50,779 bases of DNA from Bacteroidales bacterium (GTDB lineage: Bacteria > Bacteroidota > Bacteroidia > Bacteroidales > JAAYJT01). Under the pieces are notes generated by a model. It was not told the origin of the DNA, did no database searches, and saw nothing but the letters and a program-made list of their open reading frames with translations. Below, piece after piece: positions 28,088 to 38,225 of the stretch (position 1 is the stretch's first letter; the number at the start of each line of letters is the position of its first letter). A program made the translations under genes and the position numbers. The DNA lies in assembly GCA_012522795.1 (NCBI GenBank), contig JAAYJT010000006.1, forward strand, positions 1 through 50,779, in the 5' to 3' direction.

Positions 28088-30106
28088 TTAGCTATTCATT
28101 GATATTAAAAATTCCTCATTCGAATGAGTAAATTTCATTTTATCCTTTAAAAACTCCATTGCTTCTATAGGGTTCATATCAGCAAGATGATTTCTGAGTA
28201 TCCACAGACGCTGGAGGAATTCCTTTCTTACCAGCAATTCTTCTCTGCGTGTACTTGAAGCAACAATGTCAATAGCTGGCCAGATACGCTTGTTAGCAAG
28301 CCTACGGTCGAGTTGTAATTCCATATTACCGGTACCTTTAAATTCTTCAAAAATGACCTCATCCATCTTTGAACCTGTATCAATAAGCGCTGTGGCAAGT
28401 ATAGTTAAAGAGCCTCCATTTTCAATTTGTCTGGCTGCACCAAAAAATCGCTTGGGTTTCTGAAGTGCGTTAGCTTCCACACCTCCTGAAAGTACTTTGC
28501 CAGATGCAGGTGACACTGTATTGTAAGCACGTGCAAGACGTGTTATTGAATCTAAAAGTATCACAACGTCATGACCACATTCCACCATTCTTTTAGCCTT
28601 TTCAAGAACGATATTGGCTATTCGGACATGCTTTTCTGCCGGTTCATCAAAAGTTGAAGAGATCACCTCTGCTTTTACATGGCGCGCCATATCGGTTACT
28701 TCCTCAGGTCTTTCGTCAATAAGCAGAACTATCATATACGCTTCAGGATGATTAGCGGCTATGGCATTTGCAATTTCCTGCAGCAGAATGGTTTTTCCGG
28801 TTTTAGGCTGGGCTACTATCAAACCACGCTGACCTTTTCCAATGGGAGTGAACATGTCAATAATGCGGGTTGACATACTTTCCTGTGCATGACCGATAAT
28901 TTTGAATTTCTTTTCAGGAAATAATGGTGTAAGGAAGTCAAAAGGAATACGATCGCGAATTTCATCAACTGTACGTCCGTTTATTCCTTCAATTTTTACC
29001 AGTGGAAAGTATTTTTCACCATTACGAGGAGGTCTTATGCTTCCACGTACGGTATCTCCGGTTTTAAGTCCAAAAAGTTTTATTTGCGATTGCGAAACAT
29101 AAATATCATCGGGGGAGTTCAGATAATTATAATCCGATGAACGCAAAAATCCGTATCCGTCACTGATCACTTCAAGAACTCCTTCACTTGTAACTATGCC
29201 CTCAAATTCAGCGTAGTTCTCGTCTCTTTCCTTACGTTTGTCGTGATAACGTTGTTTATGATTCTTCTGTTGTTGCTCGCGGTGAGGGCGTTCTGTTTCA
29301 ACAGGTGCTTCTGCCGGAGGTACAACTATCTGATCCGGAGCCTTATTATCTGCAGGCTGAACAAGAACTTCTGTCAAGCTTTTCTGTTCAGGTATTTCTG
29401 GTGTGATAATATCGTCATTATCACCTTCAAGAATTTTAAGCTCTTCAATTACCGGATTAATCTCTTCAGCAGTATCATCAGGTTTTGGGTAACGAGTTGG
29501 TTTTCCCTTATCCGGTTTCAGAGATTCTTTTCCGGGAGCCTGACCGATATGTTGTTTATTCTTTTCATTTAATACTTCCTGTTTTTTACTATCTAAACTC
29601 TTGCTTTCAGTTGTTTCTACTTCAGATTTTTTTCCCTGAGCTGCTGACTCTTTTGTTTTGTTATCAACCGTTGGTTTTATAATTCTTTTTCTTTTCCGTG
29701 GTTGTACTGTGGATGCTTCTTTTGAATTCTCAGGAGTTTTATCAGCTTGTTTCTCAGAAGGTTTTGTTTCTGGTTTTGATGATGCAGCCGGCGTTTTGGT
29801 TTTGGCTTTAGTTTTTGGTTTTTCAGTGCTTTTATTTTCAGCAAGCTTTTCCTGACTCTGTCTTTTTTCAGCCAAAGCTTTTACATCGCTAATAACAACG
29901 ATTTTTTTTCGCTGATTCTTAGCGCGTTGCTCTTCTTTTTTTTCTTTTTTAAGAATATCGGGGGTGGGGTTTATTGCCTGATGGTCCAGGATAGTATAGA
30001 TAAGATCCTGTTTGTTAAGCCGGTCGTACTTAGGAATTTTAAGACTTTTGGCAATTTCTTTTAATTCAGCTACTAATTTGCTGTTTAGTTCAAGAATATC
30101 ATACAT
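28088..30106 (-). CDS. rho: Transcription termination factor Rho with long disordered insertion
   Basis: This 672-residue hexameric RNA helicase ends transcripts. Residues 1-47 are the Rho N-terminal helical domain; residues about 60-295 are a low-complexity Lys/Glu/Pro/Gln/Thr-rich stretch; then the RNA-binding cold-shock fold ([24 protein letters not shown]), P-loop QPKTGKT near 433, Walker [18 protein letters not shown] and R-loop [12 protein letters not shown]. coli Rho has 419 residues; the extra length is nearly all the insertion. Large disordered insertions are known in Bacteroidota Rho, where one in Bacteroides was reported to promote phase separation. Promoter 127 bp upstream. Confidence 0.97.
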   Translation of the reverse strand: MYDILELNSKLVAELKEIAKSLKIPKYDRLNKQDLIYTILDHQAINPTPDILKKEKKEEQRAKNQRKKIVVISDVKALAEKRQSQEKLAENKSTEKPKTKAKTKTPAASSKPETKPSEKQADKTPENSKEASTVQPRKRKRIIKPTVDNKTKESAAQGKKSEVETTESKSLDSKKQEVLNEKNKQHIGQAPGKESLKPDKGKPTRYPKPDDTAEEINPVIEELKILEGDNDDIITPEIPEQKSLTEVLVQPADNKAPDQIVVPPAEAPVETERPHREQQQKNHKQRYHDKRKERDENYAEFEGIVTSEGVLEVISDGYGFLRSSDYNYLNSPDDIYVSQSQIKLFGLKTGDTVRGSIRPPRNGEKYFPLVKIEGINGRTVDEIRDRIPFDFLTPLFPEKKFKIIGHAQESMSTRIIDMFTPIGKGQRGLIVAQPKTGKTILLQEIANAIAANHPEAYMIVLLIDERPEEVTDMARHVKAEVISSTFDEPAEKHVRIANIVLEKAKRMVECGHDVVILLDSITRLARAYNTVSPASGKVLSGGVEANALQKPKRFFGAARQIENGGSLTILATALIDTGSKMDEVIFEEFKGTGNMELQLDRRLANKRIWPAIDIVASSTRREELLVRKEFLQRLWILRNHLADMNPIEAMEFLKDKMKFTHSNEEFLISMNS

Positions 30107-30233
30107 ATTAAAAATGTGTTTGGAAAGTTAACCGATAGAATAAAATCATACTTAACGGTTATCTGTCAGAAAATGTCTTTGATTATAATTTTACGGATAC
30201 GGAAAAATCAAGATTGAACCCGAAATGGTGATG

Positions 30234-30263
30234 CAAAGATAAAAACTTTTTTTGAATCTCAAA
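30234..30263 (-). promoter_or_regulatory. Promoter of rho
   Basis: On the minus strand TTTG (30263-30260), an 18-bp spacer and TATCTTTG (30241-30234) match the Bacteroidota consensus. It predicts a leader of about 120 bases before rho, room for the self-attenuation that rho genes often have. Confidence 0.65.
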
Positions 30264-30716
30264 TATTTTCATATCAAAAGCATTTTTATTTTTCAAAAAG
30301 ATAATGGTTCAGATAAGTAAGAACCGTTTTACAAAACATTGAATAGCTGATGATTGTAGTTATACTAAGGCTATTTTAAGCCCTTATTGAGTAATTGCCC
30401 GGTTTATAGGTTTATGAAATGTATCAGGATATATTATTAAGGAATAAGAATGATTTATTTTCTTGTTTGGTTAAAGCCGGTAACAATTAATGATTGTATC
30501 ACTATAAAGTCCGTTTATAAAATGAAACAAACCCCAATCATGAACTTTAGCCCAAAACAAAAACCAGCATCAACTGGTTTTCATTTATATTCTGAATTCA
30601 ACACTCTCTTTGAACCACATGTTTCTGATTCACTTTATATTATAAATCCTGTATTGTTGGATTATGATACTGCAATCAAAAAAATACTGGTAAAAAAAAG
30701 ATTTTTTGTCATTAAG

Positions 30717-30746
30717 TTTGTCATATTAAAAAAATGTGTAATTTTG
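30717..30746 (+). promoter_or_regulatory. Promoter of rpmE2
   Basis: TTTG (30717-30720), an 18-bp spacer and TAATTTTG (30739-30746), 29 bp before the start codon. The rest of the 670-bp gap between rho and rpmE2 holds the rho promoter, one weak hairpin and a 109-codon open frame that I do not accept as a gene. Confidence 0.6.
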
Positions 30747-30775
30747 CACTCTCAAAATCAGATAGTAATATTATT

Positions 30776-31051
30776 ATGAAGAAAGACATTCATCCAAAGG
30801 AATACAGACTGGTTGTTTTTAAAGATATGTCAAACGATTACGCTTTTTTAAGCAAATCAACAGCTAACACTAAAGAAACTATTGTATGGGAAGATGGCAA
30901 GGAATATCCCCTTGTTAAATTAGAGATTTCTCACACTTCTCATCCTTTTTATACTGGAAAGATGAAACTTGTTGACACAGCGGGTCGTCTTGATAAATTC
31001 AAGGCAAGATATGAAAAACATCTGGAAAACCGGAACATGCAGAACAAGTAA
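30776..31051 (+). CDS. rpmE2: 50S ribosomal protein L31 type B (zinc-independent)
   Basis: This 91-residue ribosomal protein starts [17 protein letters not shown] and contains the L31 signature [21 protein letters not shown]. It has no CxxC zinc ligands, so it is the C-minus type. The start is the ATG at 30776, since an in-frame GTG 14 codons upstream would lie before the predicted transcription start and adds unrelated residues. C-minus L31 normally serves under zinc limitation, though in Bacteroidota it is often the main form. Confidence 0.93.
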   Translation: MKKDIHPKEYRLVVFKDMSNDYAFLSKSTANTKETIVWEDGKEYPLVKLEISHTSHPFYTGKMKLVDTAGRLDKFKARYEKHLENRNMQNK

Positions 31052-31075
31052 GATCAAATGTTCACAACTGTTTAT

Positions 31076-31107
31076 AAAAAAGCCCTTCAGAAAGAGGGCT
31101 TTTTTTG
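31076..31107 (+). terminator. Rho-independent terminator of rpmE2
   Basis: A-run plus AGCCCT (31081-31086) pairs with AGGGCT (31095-31100) plus T-run TTTTTTT. It begins 25 bp past the rpmE2 stop. Confidence 0.8.
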
Positions 31108-31149
31108 TACAACCTTTTGTATTTTTGGCGCACTAAAAACCATGTTTTT

Positions 31150-32340
31150 ATGAATTACATACTTTTTGATGATACAAGGCGCGGTAACCTGCTGCCAATG
31201 ACCTTTACCAGACCTGTTGCCGATATCAGAGTCGGAATTCTGACATTAAGAGAAAAATGGGAAAAATATCTGAGAGTTAAAACCTCTTCTCTTACTGAGA
31301 AATATCTTGAGAGAAAATTCCCTATCGTTAAGGAATCGGACAACATTCTTATCAATGGTGCTGTTTTTCCAAACAAGGAGTTGATAAGTGAGATCAACAA
31401 TCTTAAAGCTAATCAGGCTCTTATCAGAAACGAAACGGTTATAGCAATGCATGTAACTTACGAGGATTTGGAAGGTACCGGATCAAAAAGTACAGAAAAC
31501 ACTGAAGAGGTCATCACAAAAGCTTCAGTTACCGAGGTATGCAATCTCTGGGATATCTTTGCACTAAATGATCAGGCAATAAAGGATGATTTTGCTCTGA
31601 TAACCAAAGGGAGGAAATCGCAGGATGTATCAAAGTTTGCTCATCTGGTACACCCTGAAAATATCTTTATTGAAAATGATGCAAAGGTAGGTTATGGCGT
31701 TGTTCTGAATGCCAGCGATGGACCCGTGTACATTGGCAATAAGGCTGAAGTCATGGAAGGCAGCATGATAAGGGGTAGTTTTGCTTTATGTGAGCATTCA
31801 ATAGTTAAAATGGGTGCAAAGATCTATGGTGGCACAACTATAGGACCGCATTCAAAAGTTGGCGGCGAAGTGAGTAACTCAGTTATTTTTGGCTATTCTA
31901 ACAAAGCCCATGATGGTTATCTTGGCAATTCGGTATTGGGCGAATGGTGCAATCTGGGAGCTGATACCAATACTTCGAACTTGAAAAACACATACGAGAA
32001 TGTTCGTTTGTGGAATTATCCCGAACGATCTTTTATTGACACAGGTTTGCAATTTTGTGGTCTTATTATGGGTGATCACTCAAAATCGGGGATAAACACC
32101 ATGTTTAATACCGGTACAGTCGTTGGAGTAAACTCCAATATTTTTGGCGGAAATTTTCAGCGCAATTTTATCTCTTCTTTTGCTTGGGGAGGTTACACCG
32201 GTTTTACCACCTACAATATCAACAAAGCAATAAAGGTTGCGGAAGCTGTTTATAAGCGGCGTAATATTGGATTTTCCGCTATAGATAAAGATATTATGAA
32301 ACATGTTTTCAATATTACTTTCGAGTACCGCAAACTTTAA
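31150..32340 (+). CDS. GlmU-family sugar-nucleotidyl/acyltransferase-like protein (Bacteroidota type)
   Basis: This 396-residue protein starts MNYILFDDTRRGNLLPMTFTRP, the typical N-terminus of the alternative GlmU family of Bacteroidota. The N-terminal part (to about 180) is a divergent nucleotidyltransferase-like domain; the C-terminal part is a left-handed beta-helix of hexapeptide repeats (for example IGNKAEVMEGSMIRG, IYGGTTIGPHSKVGG, GVNSNIFGG). A role in UDP-GlcNAc formation is suggested by family, but the canonical LxxGxGTRM pyrophosphorylase motif is replaced by DDTRRGNLLP. The start at 31150 is chosen; an upstream in-frame codon adds 15 unrelated residues. Confidence 0.85.
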   Translation: MNYILFDDTRRGNLLPMTFTRPVADIRVGILTLREKWEKYLRVKTSSLTEKYLERKFPIVKESDNILINGAVFPNKELISEINNLKANQALIRNETVIAMHVTYEDLEGTGSKSTENTEEVITKASVTEVCNLWDIFALNDQAIKDDFALITKGRKSQDVSKFAHLVHPENIFIENDAKVGYGVVLNASDGPVYIGNKAEVMEGSMIRGSFALCEHSIVKMGAKIYGGTTIGPHSKVGGEVSNSVIFGYSNKAHDGYLGNSVLGEWCNLGADTNTSNLKNTYENVRLWNYPERSFIDTGLQFCGLIMGDHSKSGINTMFNTGTVVGVNSNIFGGNFQRNFISSFAWGGYTGFTTYNINKAIKVAEAVYKRRNIGFSAIDKDIMKHVFNITFEYRKL

Positions 32341-32461
32341 TTCTGCCATACTGTTGTTATAAAAACTGACATTTACCGACAAGAGGTCAGATTATTTGTT
32401 TATTTGGCTGTTTATGACATAAAAATGTTCTATGGCCGAATAATTGTAATAAGATTATACT

Positions 32462-34924
32462 ATGTTTGATCCAAAAATAAATCCAAAAATATCATTCATC
32501 TCAGAATTGGCTAATGAAGGAGCCGATTTTATTCCTTTGCTCTCGGCAGAGGATGAAGAACAGATGAGGGCAGAAGCTCTGCCCGAAACTTTACCAATAC
32601 TGTCGTTACGGAATACCGTACTTTTTCCCGGAGTTGTAATTCCACTCACCGTAGGTCGTGATAAATCAATAAAACTGATCAAGGATTTCTATCGTGGAAG
32701 CCGTATTATTGGTGTGGTTGCTCAAAAAGATGCAGTAATTGAAGATCCCGTTTTTGATGATCTGTATAAAATAGGTACCGTAGCGTATATAATCAAGCTG
32801 CTGCAGATGCCCGACGGAAGCACAACAGCCATAATCCAGGGACGTAAGCGTTTTAAAATGGAAACGCTTGTGCAGGAAGAACCATACATCATTGCGCAGG
32901 TAGTTGCTCACGAATCAATGGAGAAATTCAGGATGAACAGGCAAACAAAAGCGCTGATATCATCGCTGAAAGACCTTTCAACCCAGATTATCAAGCAATC
33001 GCCCAATATCCCTTCCGATGCGGCTTTTGCAATTCGTAATATTGAAAGTCCTGGGTTCCTCATTAATTTTATTTCTTCAAACCTGAACATTCAAGTGTAC
33101 GAAAAACAAATGCTGCTTGAGACACTTAACTTTGAAACTCGTGCAAATAAGGTTCTTGCATTGCTTACAAAAGAACTGCAGGAACTTGAATTAAAAAATC
33201 ATATTCAAAACAGGGTTAAAACTGAAATTGATAAACAACAGCGCGATTATATACTTCATCAGCAATTGAAAACCATCCAGGAAGAGCTTGGTGGCGCTCC
33301 TAATCAACAGGAGATTGCTGAATTGAAGAATAAGGCTGCAGCAAAGAAATGGCCAAAAAACGTTGCCGAAGCTTTTGAAAAGGAAATATCCAAGCTTCAG
33401 CGTATGAACCCGGCTGCCATGGAATATTCTATGCAGATGAATTATATTGAAGTACTTGTTGATCTACCCTGGGATGAATGTACCAAGGATAATTTTGATC
33501 TTAAACATACACAGAAAGTTTTGGATCAGGATCATTACGGATTGGAAAAAATTAAGGAACGTATCATTGAATATTTGGCAGTGTTGAAACTGAAAGGTGA
33601 CATGAAATCTCCGATACTTTGCCTTGTAGGTCCTCCGGGAGTGGGTAAAACCTCATTAGGAAAGTCTGTTGCAAGAGCAGTTTCAAGAAAATATATCAGA
33701 ATGTCATTGGGTGGTTTACGTGATGAGGCTGAAATACGAGGACATCGTAAAACATACGTAGGCGCAATGCCGGGCAGGGTTATCCAGAGTCTTAAAAAGG
33801 TTAAAAGTTCAAACCCTGTATTCGTACTTGACGAAGTTGATAAAGTTATGGGATTGAATATAAGCGGAGACCCCGCTGCCGCTCTTCTTGAAGTACTTGA
33901 CCCTGAACAGAATCAGGCTTTTCATGATAACTATCTCGGCATTGATTACGATCTGTCAAGGGTGATGTTTATAGCCACTGCCAATACCCTTAGCACAATA
34001 CATCCTGCCCTTCGCGACAGAATGGAGGTTGTTGAGCTAAGCGGATATCTGATAGAAGAAAAGGTTGAAATAGCTTTCAGACATCTGATACCAAAACAGT
34101 TACGTGAACATGGTTTGGAAAAAAATAAACTGAAGTTCACAAAACCCATAGTGCGTAAGATCATTGAAGATTACAGCAGGGAAGCAGGAGTAAGGAATCT
34201 GGAAAGGCTTATAGCCAAGATTATTCGGAACCGTGCTAAATATATCATTTCTAACGAACCATACAATGTTAAGTTAACCATTGATGACCTGCGTAAGATC
34301 CTTGGTCCTGAACAATACCACATTGAAAAAGACCTCATTAATAATAATGTAGGGGTTGCTACCGGTCTGGCATGGACTTCGGTTGGCGGGCAAATACTGT
34401 TTGTGGAAGTGAGCCTTAGCCGTGGTAAAGGTAATCTAACACTTACCGGTAGCCTTGGCGATGTGATGAAGGAATCTGCCACTCTGGCTTATGAGTATCT
34501 TAAAGCTCATGCCGCACAGCTTGGACTTGACGACAGAGCTTTTGAGAAATGGAATGTGCATATTCATATCCCTGAAGGTGCTACTCCAAAGGATGGTCCT
34601 TCAGCAGGTATCACAATATTCACTGCTTTGGCTTCTGCCTATACCCAGCGTTTGATAAAACCCCGTATTGCAATGACTGGCGAGATAACCCTTAGAGGTA
34701 AGGTTTTACCGGTTGGAGGAATAAAAGAAAAAATCCTTGCGGCAAAACGTGCCAAAATAAATGATGTAATCCTCCCGGGCGAAAACCGTAAAAATATTGC
34801 CGAAATCCCATCAAGATATATTGAAGGACTGAATTTTCATTATGTTGACAATATGATTAACGTAATTGATTTTGCCCTTCTCAACCAACGAGCTGACAAT
34901 CCTATTGATTTAAACAGGGATTAA
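32462..34924 (+). CDS. lon: ATP-dependent protease Lon
   Basis: This 820-residue cytosolic protease degrades misfolded and regulatory proteins. Order: substrate-binding N domain (about 40-240, starting LPILSLRNTVLFPGVVIPL), helical linker, AAA+ module with Walker A GPPGVGKTS near 389 and Walker B VFVLDEVDKV, and the protease domain with S714 in KDGPSAG and the partner Lys in VGGIKEK. Length is normal. A 40-residue acidic lead (LLSAEDEEQMRAEALPE) precedes the N domain, as usual in this phylum. It begins 121 bp after the GlmU-like gene. Confidence 0.98.
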   Translation: MFDPKINPKISFISELANEGADFIPLLSAEDEEQMRAEALPETLPILSLRNTVLFPGVVIPLTVGRDKSIKLIKDFYRGSRIIGVVAQKDAVIEDPVFDDLYKIGTVAYIIKLLQMPDGSTTAIIQGRKRFKMETLVQEEPYIIAQVVAHESMEKFRMNRQTKALISSLKDLSTQIIKQSPNIPSDAAFAIRNIESPGFLINFISSNLNIQVYEKQMLLETLNFETRANKVLALLTKELQELELKNHIQNRVKTEIDKQQRDYILHQQLKTIQEELGGAPNQQEIAELKNKAAAKKWPKNVAEAFEKEISKLQRMNPAAMEYSMQMNYIEVLVDLPWDECTKDNFDLKHTQKVLDQDHYGLEKIKERIIEYLAVLKLKGDMKSPILCLVGPPGVGKTSLGKSVARAVSRKYIRMSLGGLRDEAEIRGHRKTYVGAMPGRVIQSLKKVKSSNPVFVLDEVDKVMGLNISGDPAAALLEVLDPEQNQAFHDNYLGIDYDLSRVMFIATANTLSTIHPALRDRMEVVELSGYLIEEKVEIAFRHLIPKQLREHGLEKNKLKFTKPIVRKIIEDYSREAGVRNLERLIAKIIRNRAKYIISNEPYNVKLTIDDLRKILGPEQYHIEKDLINNNVGVATGLAWTSVGGQILFVEVSLSRGKGNLTLTGSLGDVMKESATLAYEYLKAHAAQLGLDDRAFEKWNVHIHIPEGATPKDGPSAGITIFTALASAYTQRLIKPRIAMTGEITLRGKVLPVGGIKEKILAAKRAKINDVILPGENRKNIAEIPSRYIEGLNFHYVDNMINVIDFALLNQRADNPIDLNRD

Positions 34925-34945
34925 TGAAAAAAGCTCAATCTTTCT

Positions 34946-35524
34946 ATGAAAAAAATTCTGATAATACTCGGTCATCCTGTAAAGGATACCTTCAGCGATA
35001 AATTAACTACAGCATACATTGAAGGAGCTCTAAACTCGAAAGCCGAAATAAAGAGCCTGAAATTAAGTCAATTGAAGTTCGATATCAACTTCAGCAGTGG
35101 CTATAGAGGCAATCAGGAGCTTGAACCCGATCTGGTAATGGCTCAGGAACTGATAACATGGGCTGACCATCTGGTTTTCTTTTATCCAAACTGGTGGGCA
35201 ACATTTCCTGCCCTGCTAAAAGGCTTCATTGACCGAACTTTCCTGCCTGGCTTTGCGTTCAGGTACACCGGAAAAGGACGTGCGCATGATAAACTGCTGG
35301 TGGGGAAAACCGCCAGACTCTTTGTTACCATGGACAACTCGCCTTTCTATTATAGGTGGGTATTAGGCAGACCTGGACATCATGCCATGAAAAAAGCTTT
35401 TTTACAGTTTTGTGGGGTCAATCCAGTAAATATTTCAATAATTGGTCCGATCAAAGGATCAAATGAGAAGAAAAGAGAAAAATGGCTAAAAAAGGTTAAA
35501 CGACTGGGAAAGAGGTTAATATAA
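34946..35524 (+). CDS. NAD(P)H-dependent quinone oxidoreductase-like flavoprotein
   Basis: This 192-residue flavodoxin-fold protein belongs to the NQO1/MdaB/KefF family: ILIILGHPVKDTFSDKL at the N-terminus binds FMN phosphate, and HLVFFYPNWWATFPALLKGFIDRTFLPGFAF is the family signature around the flavin and quinone site. It should reduce quinones by two electrons in the cytoplasm. It starts 21 bp after lon, so co-transcription is likely. Confidence 0.88.
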   Translation: MKKILIILGHPVKDTFSDKLTTAYIEGALNSKAEIKSLKLSQLKFDINFSSGYRGNQELEPDLVMAQELITWADHLVFFYPNWWATFPALLKGFIDRTFLPGFAFRYTGKGRAHDKLLVGKTARLFVTMDNSPFYYRWVLGRPGHHAMKKAFLQFCGVNPVNISIIGPIKGSNEKKREKWLKKVKRLGKRLI

Positions 35525-35585
35525 CAATTTTTAAGTTTTATATGCATTGAAAAAATAAAATTATTATTCATATTTTTAAAGGTGC

Positions 35586-35618
35586 TTTGTTTTTGAAAAG
35601 AAAATAGGCGTATATTTG
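35586..35618 (+). promoter_or_regulatory. Promoter of rplS
   Basis: TTTG (35586-35589), a 21-bp spacer and TATATTTG (35611-35618), 41 bp before the rplS start, match the Bacteroidota consensus. Confidence 0.7.
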
Positions 35619-35659
35619 CAATCTTTTTTAAAGATCACCTATTTCTAATACATACTGCT

Positions 35660-36013
35660 ATGAATACGAGAGAAATAATGAATTTTGTTGATACCATAGT
35701 ACCCAGAAACGAACTTCCGGAATTTAAGGCTGGCGATACTATTACGGTACATTATAAGATCAGGGAAGGAGATAAAGAACGTATCCAGCAATTTCAGGGC
35801 GTAGTTTTACAGCGTGCCGGCAGTGGAAGCACTGAAACATTTACAATTCGCAAGGTTTCAGGAAGCATTGGCGTTGAAAGGATTATTCCCGTTCATTCAC
35901 CGTTTATTAGTAAGATCGAAGTTAATAAACGCGGTGTGGTTCGCAGGGCACGTATTTTTTACTTGCGAAAAATCAAAGGCAAGAAAGCCCGTATCAAAGA
36001 AAAAAAATATTAG
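35660..36013 (+). CDS. rplS: 50S ribosomal protein L19
   Basis: This 117-residue protein sits at the 30S-50S interface. [31 protein letters not shown] and [24 protein letters not shown] are diagnostic, and the basic C-terminus ends [10 protein letters not shown]. It is flanked by its own promoter and terminator, so it is a single-gene unit here, not part of the rpsP-rimM-trmD-rplS cluster seen in many bacteria. Confidence 0.98.
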   Translation: MNTREIMNFVDTIVPRNELPEFKAGDTITVHYKIREGDKERIQQFQGVVLQRAGSGSTETFTIRKVSGSIGVERIIPVHSPFISKIEVNKRGVVRRARIFYLRKIKGKKARIKEKKY

Positions 36014-36032
36014 TCTCCGGCTTAAAAAATAT

Positions 36033-36061
36033 AAAAGCTCCAACTCAGGGGCTTTTTTTTT
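36033..36061 (+). terminator. Rho-independent terminator of rplS
   Basis: AAAAGCTCC and GGGGCTTTT form a 9-bp stem with one G-U pair, followed by a T-run ending at 36061. Confidence 0.75.
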
Positions 36062-36124
36062 GACCGGTACTTTCACAAGTACTACTGAACTGCCTATATC
36101 CGTTTATCATAATATAATTTTGGT

Positions 36125-36667
36125 ATGAATGAATCAGATAATATCTTCAGCCCTCCAGTCATCGAATTGTTCACTGTACTCAACGAGTATTGTATTTTCA
36201 TTGAAAAAGCTTCGGATTACGCTAAGCACGATATTCTCGAATATCTGAACCGGGTATTGCCGCTTATGTACCTAAAAGGCACCCTTGTACCTGCGGTTGA
36301 AGTGGAGCACCCTGAAGCAAACGAGCGTTACGTAACCGAAGAACAATGGCAGGATATTTTCAATATGCTGAGAGCCAAATTTGACAAAGAGGATATATTT
36401 TATTTTATTGACCCCGGCTCAAATAATTTTGATGAAGAATGGGATATATACAGCCTCTCAGAAGACCTTACCGATATTTATCAGGACAGTAAAGATTTTG
36501 TTTTGCTCTACAGTAAGAATTTACATGCTGCCCGCGAAAATGCTATACATGAAATTGCAGCGCTTTTCAAATCTCACTGGGGACACAGAATAAGCCGCAG
36601 TCTCATTCATATTCATTATATTTTATACCGTTCATATATCGGATCTGACAACTCGTACTTTGATTAA
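36125..36667 (+). CDS. DUF5063 domain-containing protein
   Basis: This 180-residue soluble, acidic, helical protein resembles the DUF5063 family (VIELFTVLNEYCIFIEKA; LPLMYLKGTLVPAVEVEHPEANERYVTEEQW; then DLTDIYQDSKDFVLLY and FKSHWGHRISRSLIHIHYILY). No catalytic motif, signal peptide or membrane segment is seen and the function is unknown. A TAATTTTG lies only three bases before the ATG, too close to act as a promoter for this start. Confidence 0.75.
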   Translation: MNESDNIFSPPVIELFTVLNEYCIFIEKASDYAKHDILEYLNRVLPLMYLKGTLVPAVEVEHPEANERYVTEEQWQDIFNMLRAKFDKEDIFYFIDPGSNNFDEEWDIYSLSEDLTDIYQDSKDFVLLYSKNLHAARENAIHEIAALFKSHWGHRISRSLIHIHYILYRSYIGSDNSYFD

Positions 36668-36756
36668 ATACATAAAACATTAAAAACAAAACCATTCTTT
36701 GGTTTGTTAATCCTCAAAATTCTTAATTTCGCAAACTAACTCAAAGTAAAAATATC

Positions 36757-38148
36757 ATGAATTACGATCTCATTGTTATTGGTAGTGGACCGGGTGGTTA
36801 TGTAGCAGCTATCAGGGCTTCACAATTAGGATTAAAAACTGCTGTTGTTGAAAAATCAGAACTGGGAGGGGTATGCCTCAACTGGGGTTGCATCCCTACC
36901 AAGGCATTGCTGAAAAGCGCACAGGTGTTCAATTACATGAAAAGTGCCAGCGATTATGGTATCACTCTGAATCAGGAACCTGTTGCCGACCTTGAAGCTA
37001 TTGTTAAAAGAAGCCGTGAAGTATCGGCAGGTATGAGCAAAGGTATTCAGTACCTGTTCAAAAAGAATAAAATTGAACATATTGCTGGAACAGGTAAAGT
37101 TAAACCCGGTAAAACAGTGGAAGTTACTACTGCTGATGGTTCGAAACAGGAATTTACTGCTTCTCACATCATTCTGGCTACCGGAGCACGCAGTCGTGAA
37201 ATAAAAGGACTTGAGCAGGATGGCAAAAAGGTAATAGACTACCGTGAGGCTCTGACCCTTACCAAGCAACCAAAGTCAATGGTGGTGGTTGGTTCGGGCG
37301 CTATAGGAGCTGAACTTGCTTATTTTTATAACAGCATAGGCACCAAGATCACCCTTGTTGAGTTTATGCCCAATGTTTTACCAATTGAAGATGAAGAAGT
37401 TTCGAAACAACTTGCCAGAAATTTCAAGAAAATGGGTATAAAGATCATGACTAACTCAACAGTGGAATCGGTGAATAAAACCGGAGATATCTGCAAGGTC
37501 CTGGTTAAAACCAAAAAGGGCAATGAAACGATTGAAGCCGACATTGTTCTTTCAGCAGTGGGAATTGTACCAAATATTGAAGGAATAGGACTTGAAGAAA
37601 CAGGTATTGCTGTTGAAAAGGGAAAAATTAAAGTTGACCAGTACTATCGCACCAATGTTGAAGGTTATTACGCCATTGGCGATATTGTTCCGGGTCCTGC
37701 TCTGGCGCATCTGGCATCCCATGAAGGTATTGTCTGCGTTGAGGCAATTGCAGGTAAGAACCCAGAACCGGTTGATTATGGCAATGTCCCCGGTTGTACA
37801 TATACCAATCCAGAGGTTGCTTCAGTGGGAATGACAGAGCAAAAAGCACGCGAAGCCGGTTACGAACTCAAAATAGGAAAGTTCCCTTACTCAGCTTCTG
37901 GCAAGGCAAGTGCTTCGGGTAATAAGGATGGCTTTGTAAAACTGATCTTTGATGCCAAATATGGTGAATTGCTAGGCGCTCACATGATTGGCGAAAATGT
38001 TACCGAAATGATCGCTGAGCTGGTTATAGCACGCAAGTTAGAAACTACTGCCGAAGAGATAATCAAAGCGATCCATCCTCATCCTACCATGTCAGAAGCA
38101 GTTATGGAAGCTGCTGCTGCTGCCTACGATGAAGTTATCCATTTGTAA
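36757..38148 (+). CDS. lpdA: Dihydrolipoyl dehydrogenase
   Basis: This 463-residue FAD enzyme reoxidises lipoamide of 2-oxoacid dehydrogenase or glycine cleavage complexes. FAD site GSGPGGYVAAIRA, redox pair C40-LNWG-C45, NAD site VVGSGAIGAELAYF, FAD site YYAIGDIV, and the C-terminal catalytic HPHPTMSEAV segment are present. No other complex subunits are adjacent, so the enzyme is probably shared. Monocistronic or followed by rfbC (77-bp gap). Confidence 0.96.
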   Translation: MNYDLIVIGSGPGGYVAAIRASQLGLKTAVVEKSELGGVCLNWGCIPTKALLKSAQVFNYMKSASDYGITLNQEPVADLEAIVKRSREVSAGMSKGIQYLFKKNKIEHIAGTGKVKPGKTVEVTTADGSKQEFTASHIILATGARSREIKGLEQDGKKVIDYREALTLTKQPKSMVVVGSGAIGAELAYFYNSIGTKITLVEFMPNVLPIEDEEVSKQLARNFKKMGIKIMTNSTVESVNKTGDICKVLVKTKKGNETIEADIVLSAVGIVPNIEGIGLEETGIAVEKGKIKVDQYYRTNVEGYYAIGDIVPGPALAHLASHEGIVCVEAIAGKNPEPVDYGNVPGCTYTNPEVASVGMTEQKAREAGYELKIGKFPYSASGKASASGNKDGFVKLIFDAKYGELLGAHMIGENVTEMIAELVIARKLETTAEEIIKAIHPHPTMSEAVMEAAAAAYDEVIHL

Positions 38149-38225
38149 TTTGTAGCCAGACAAAAAGCTCAAACTACCGGATATGCCCTTTTTAATGATC
38201 AGTGAATTTATTTTAAATCAAAGAA

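Noticed and set aside
30303-30328. Hairpin AATGGTTC / GAACCGTT followed by TTTT
   Set aside because: No gene on the plus strand ends before it and the T-run is short, so a terminator call is not supported.
30450-30779. Open frame of 109 codons upstream of rpmE2, overlapping its start by ATGA
   Set aside because: The rpmE2 promoter lies inside it, its second half is Lys/Ile/Val-rich without protein-like pattern, and nothing in it resembles a known family.
36115-36122. TAATTTTG directly before the DUF5063 gene
   Set aside because: It is only three bases from the ATG, so transcription would start after the start codon.
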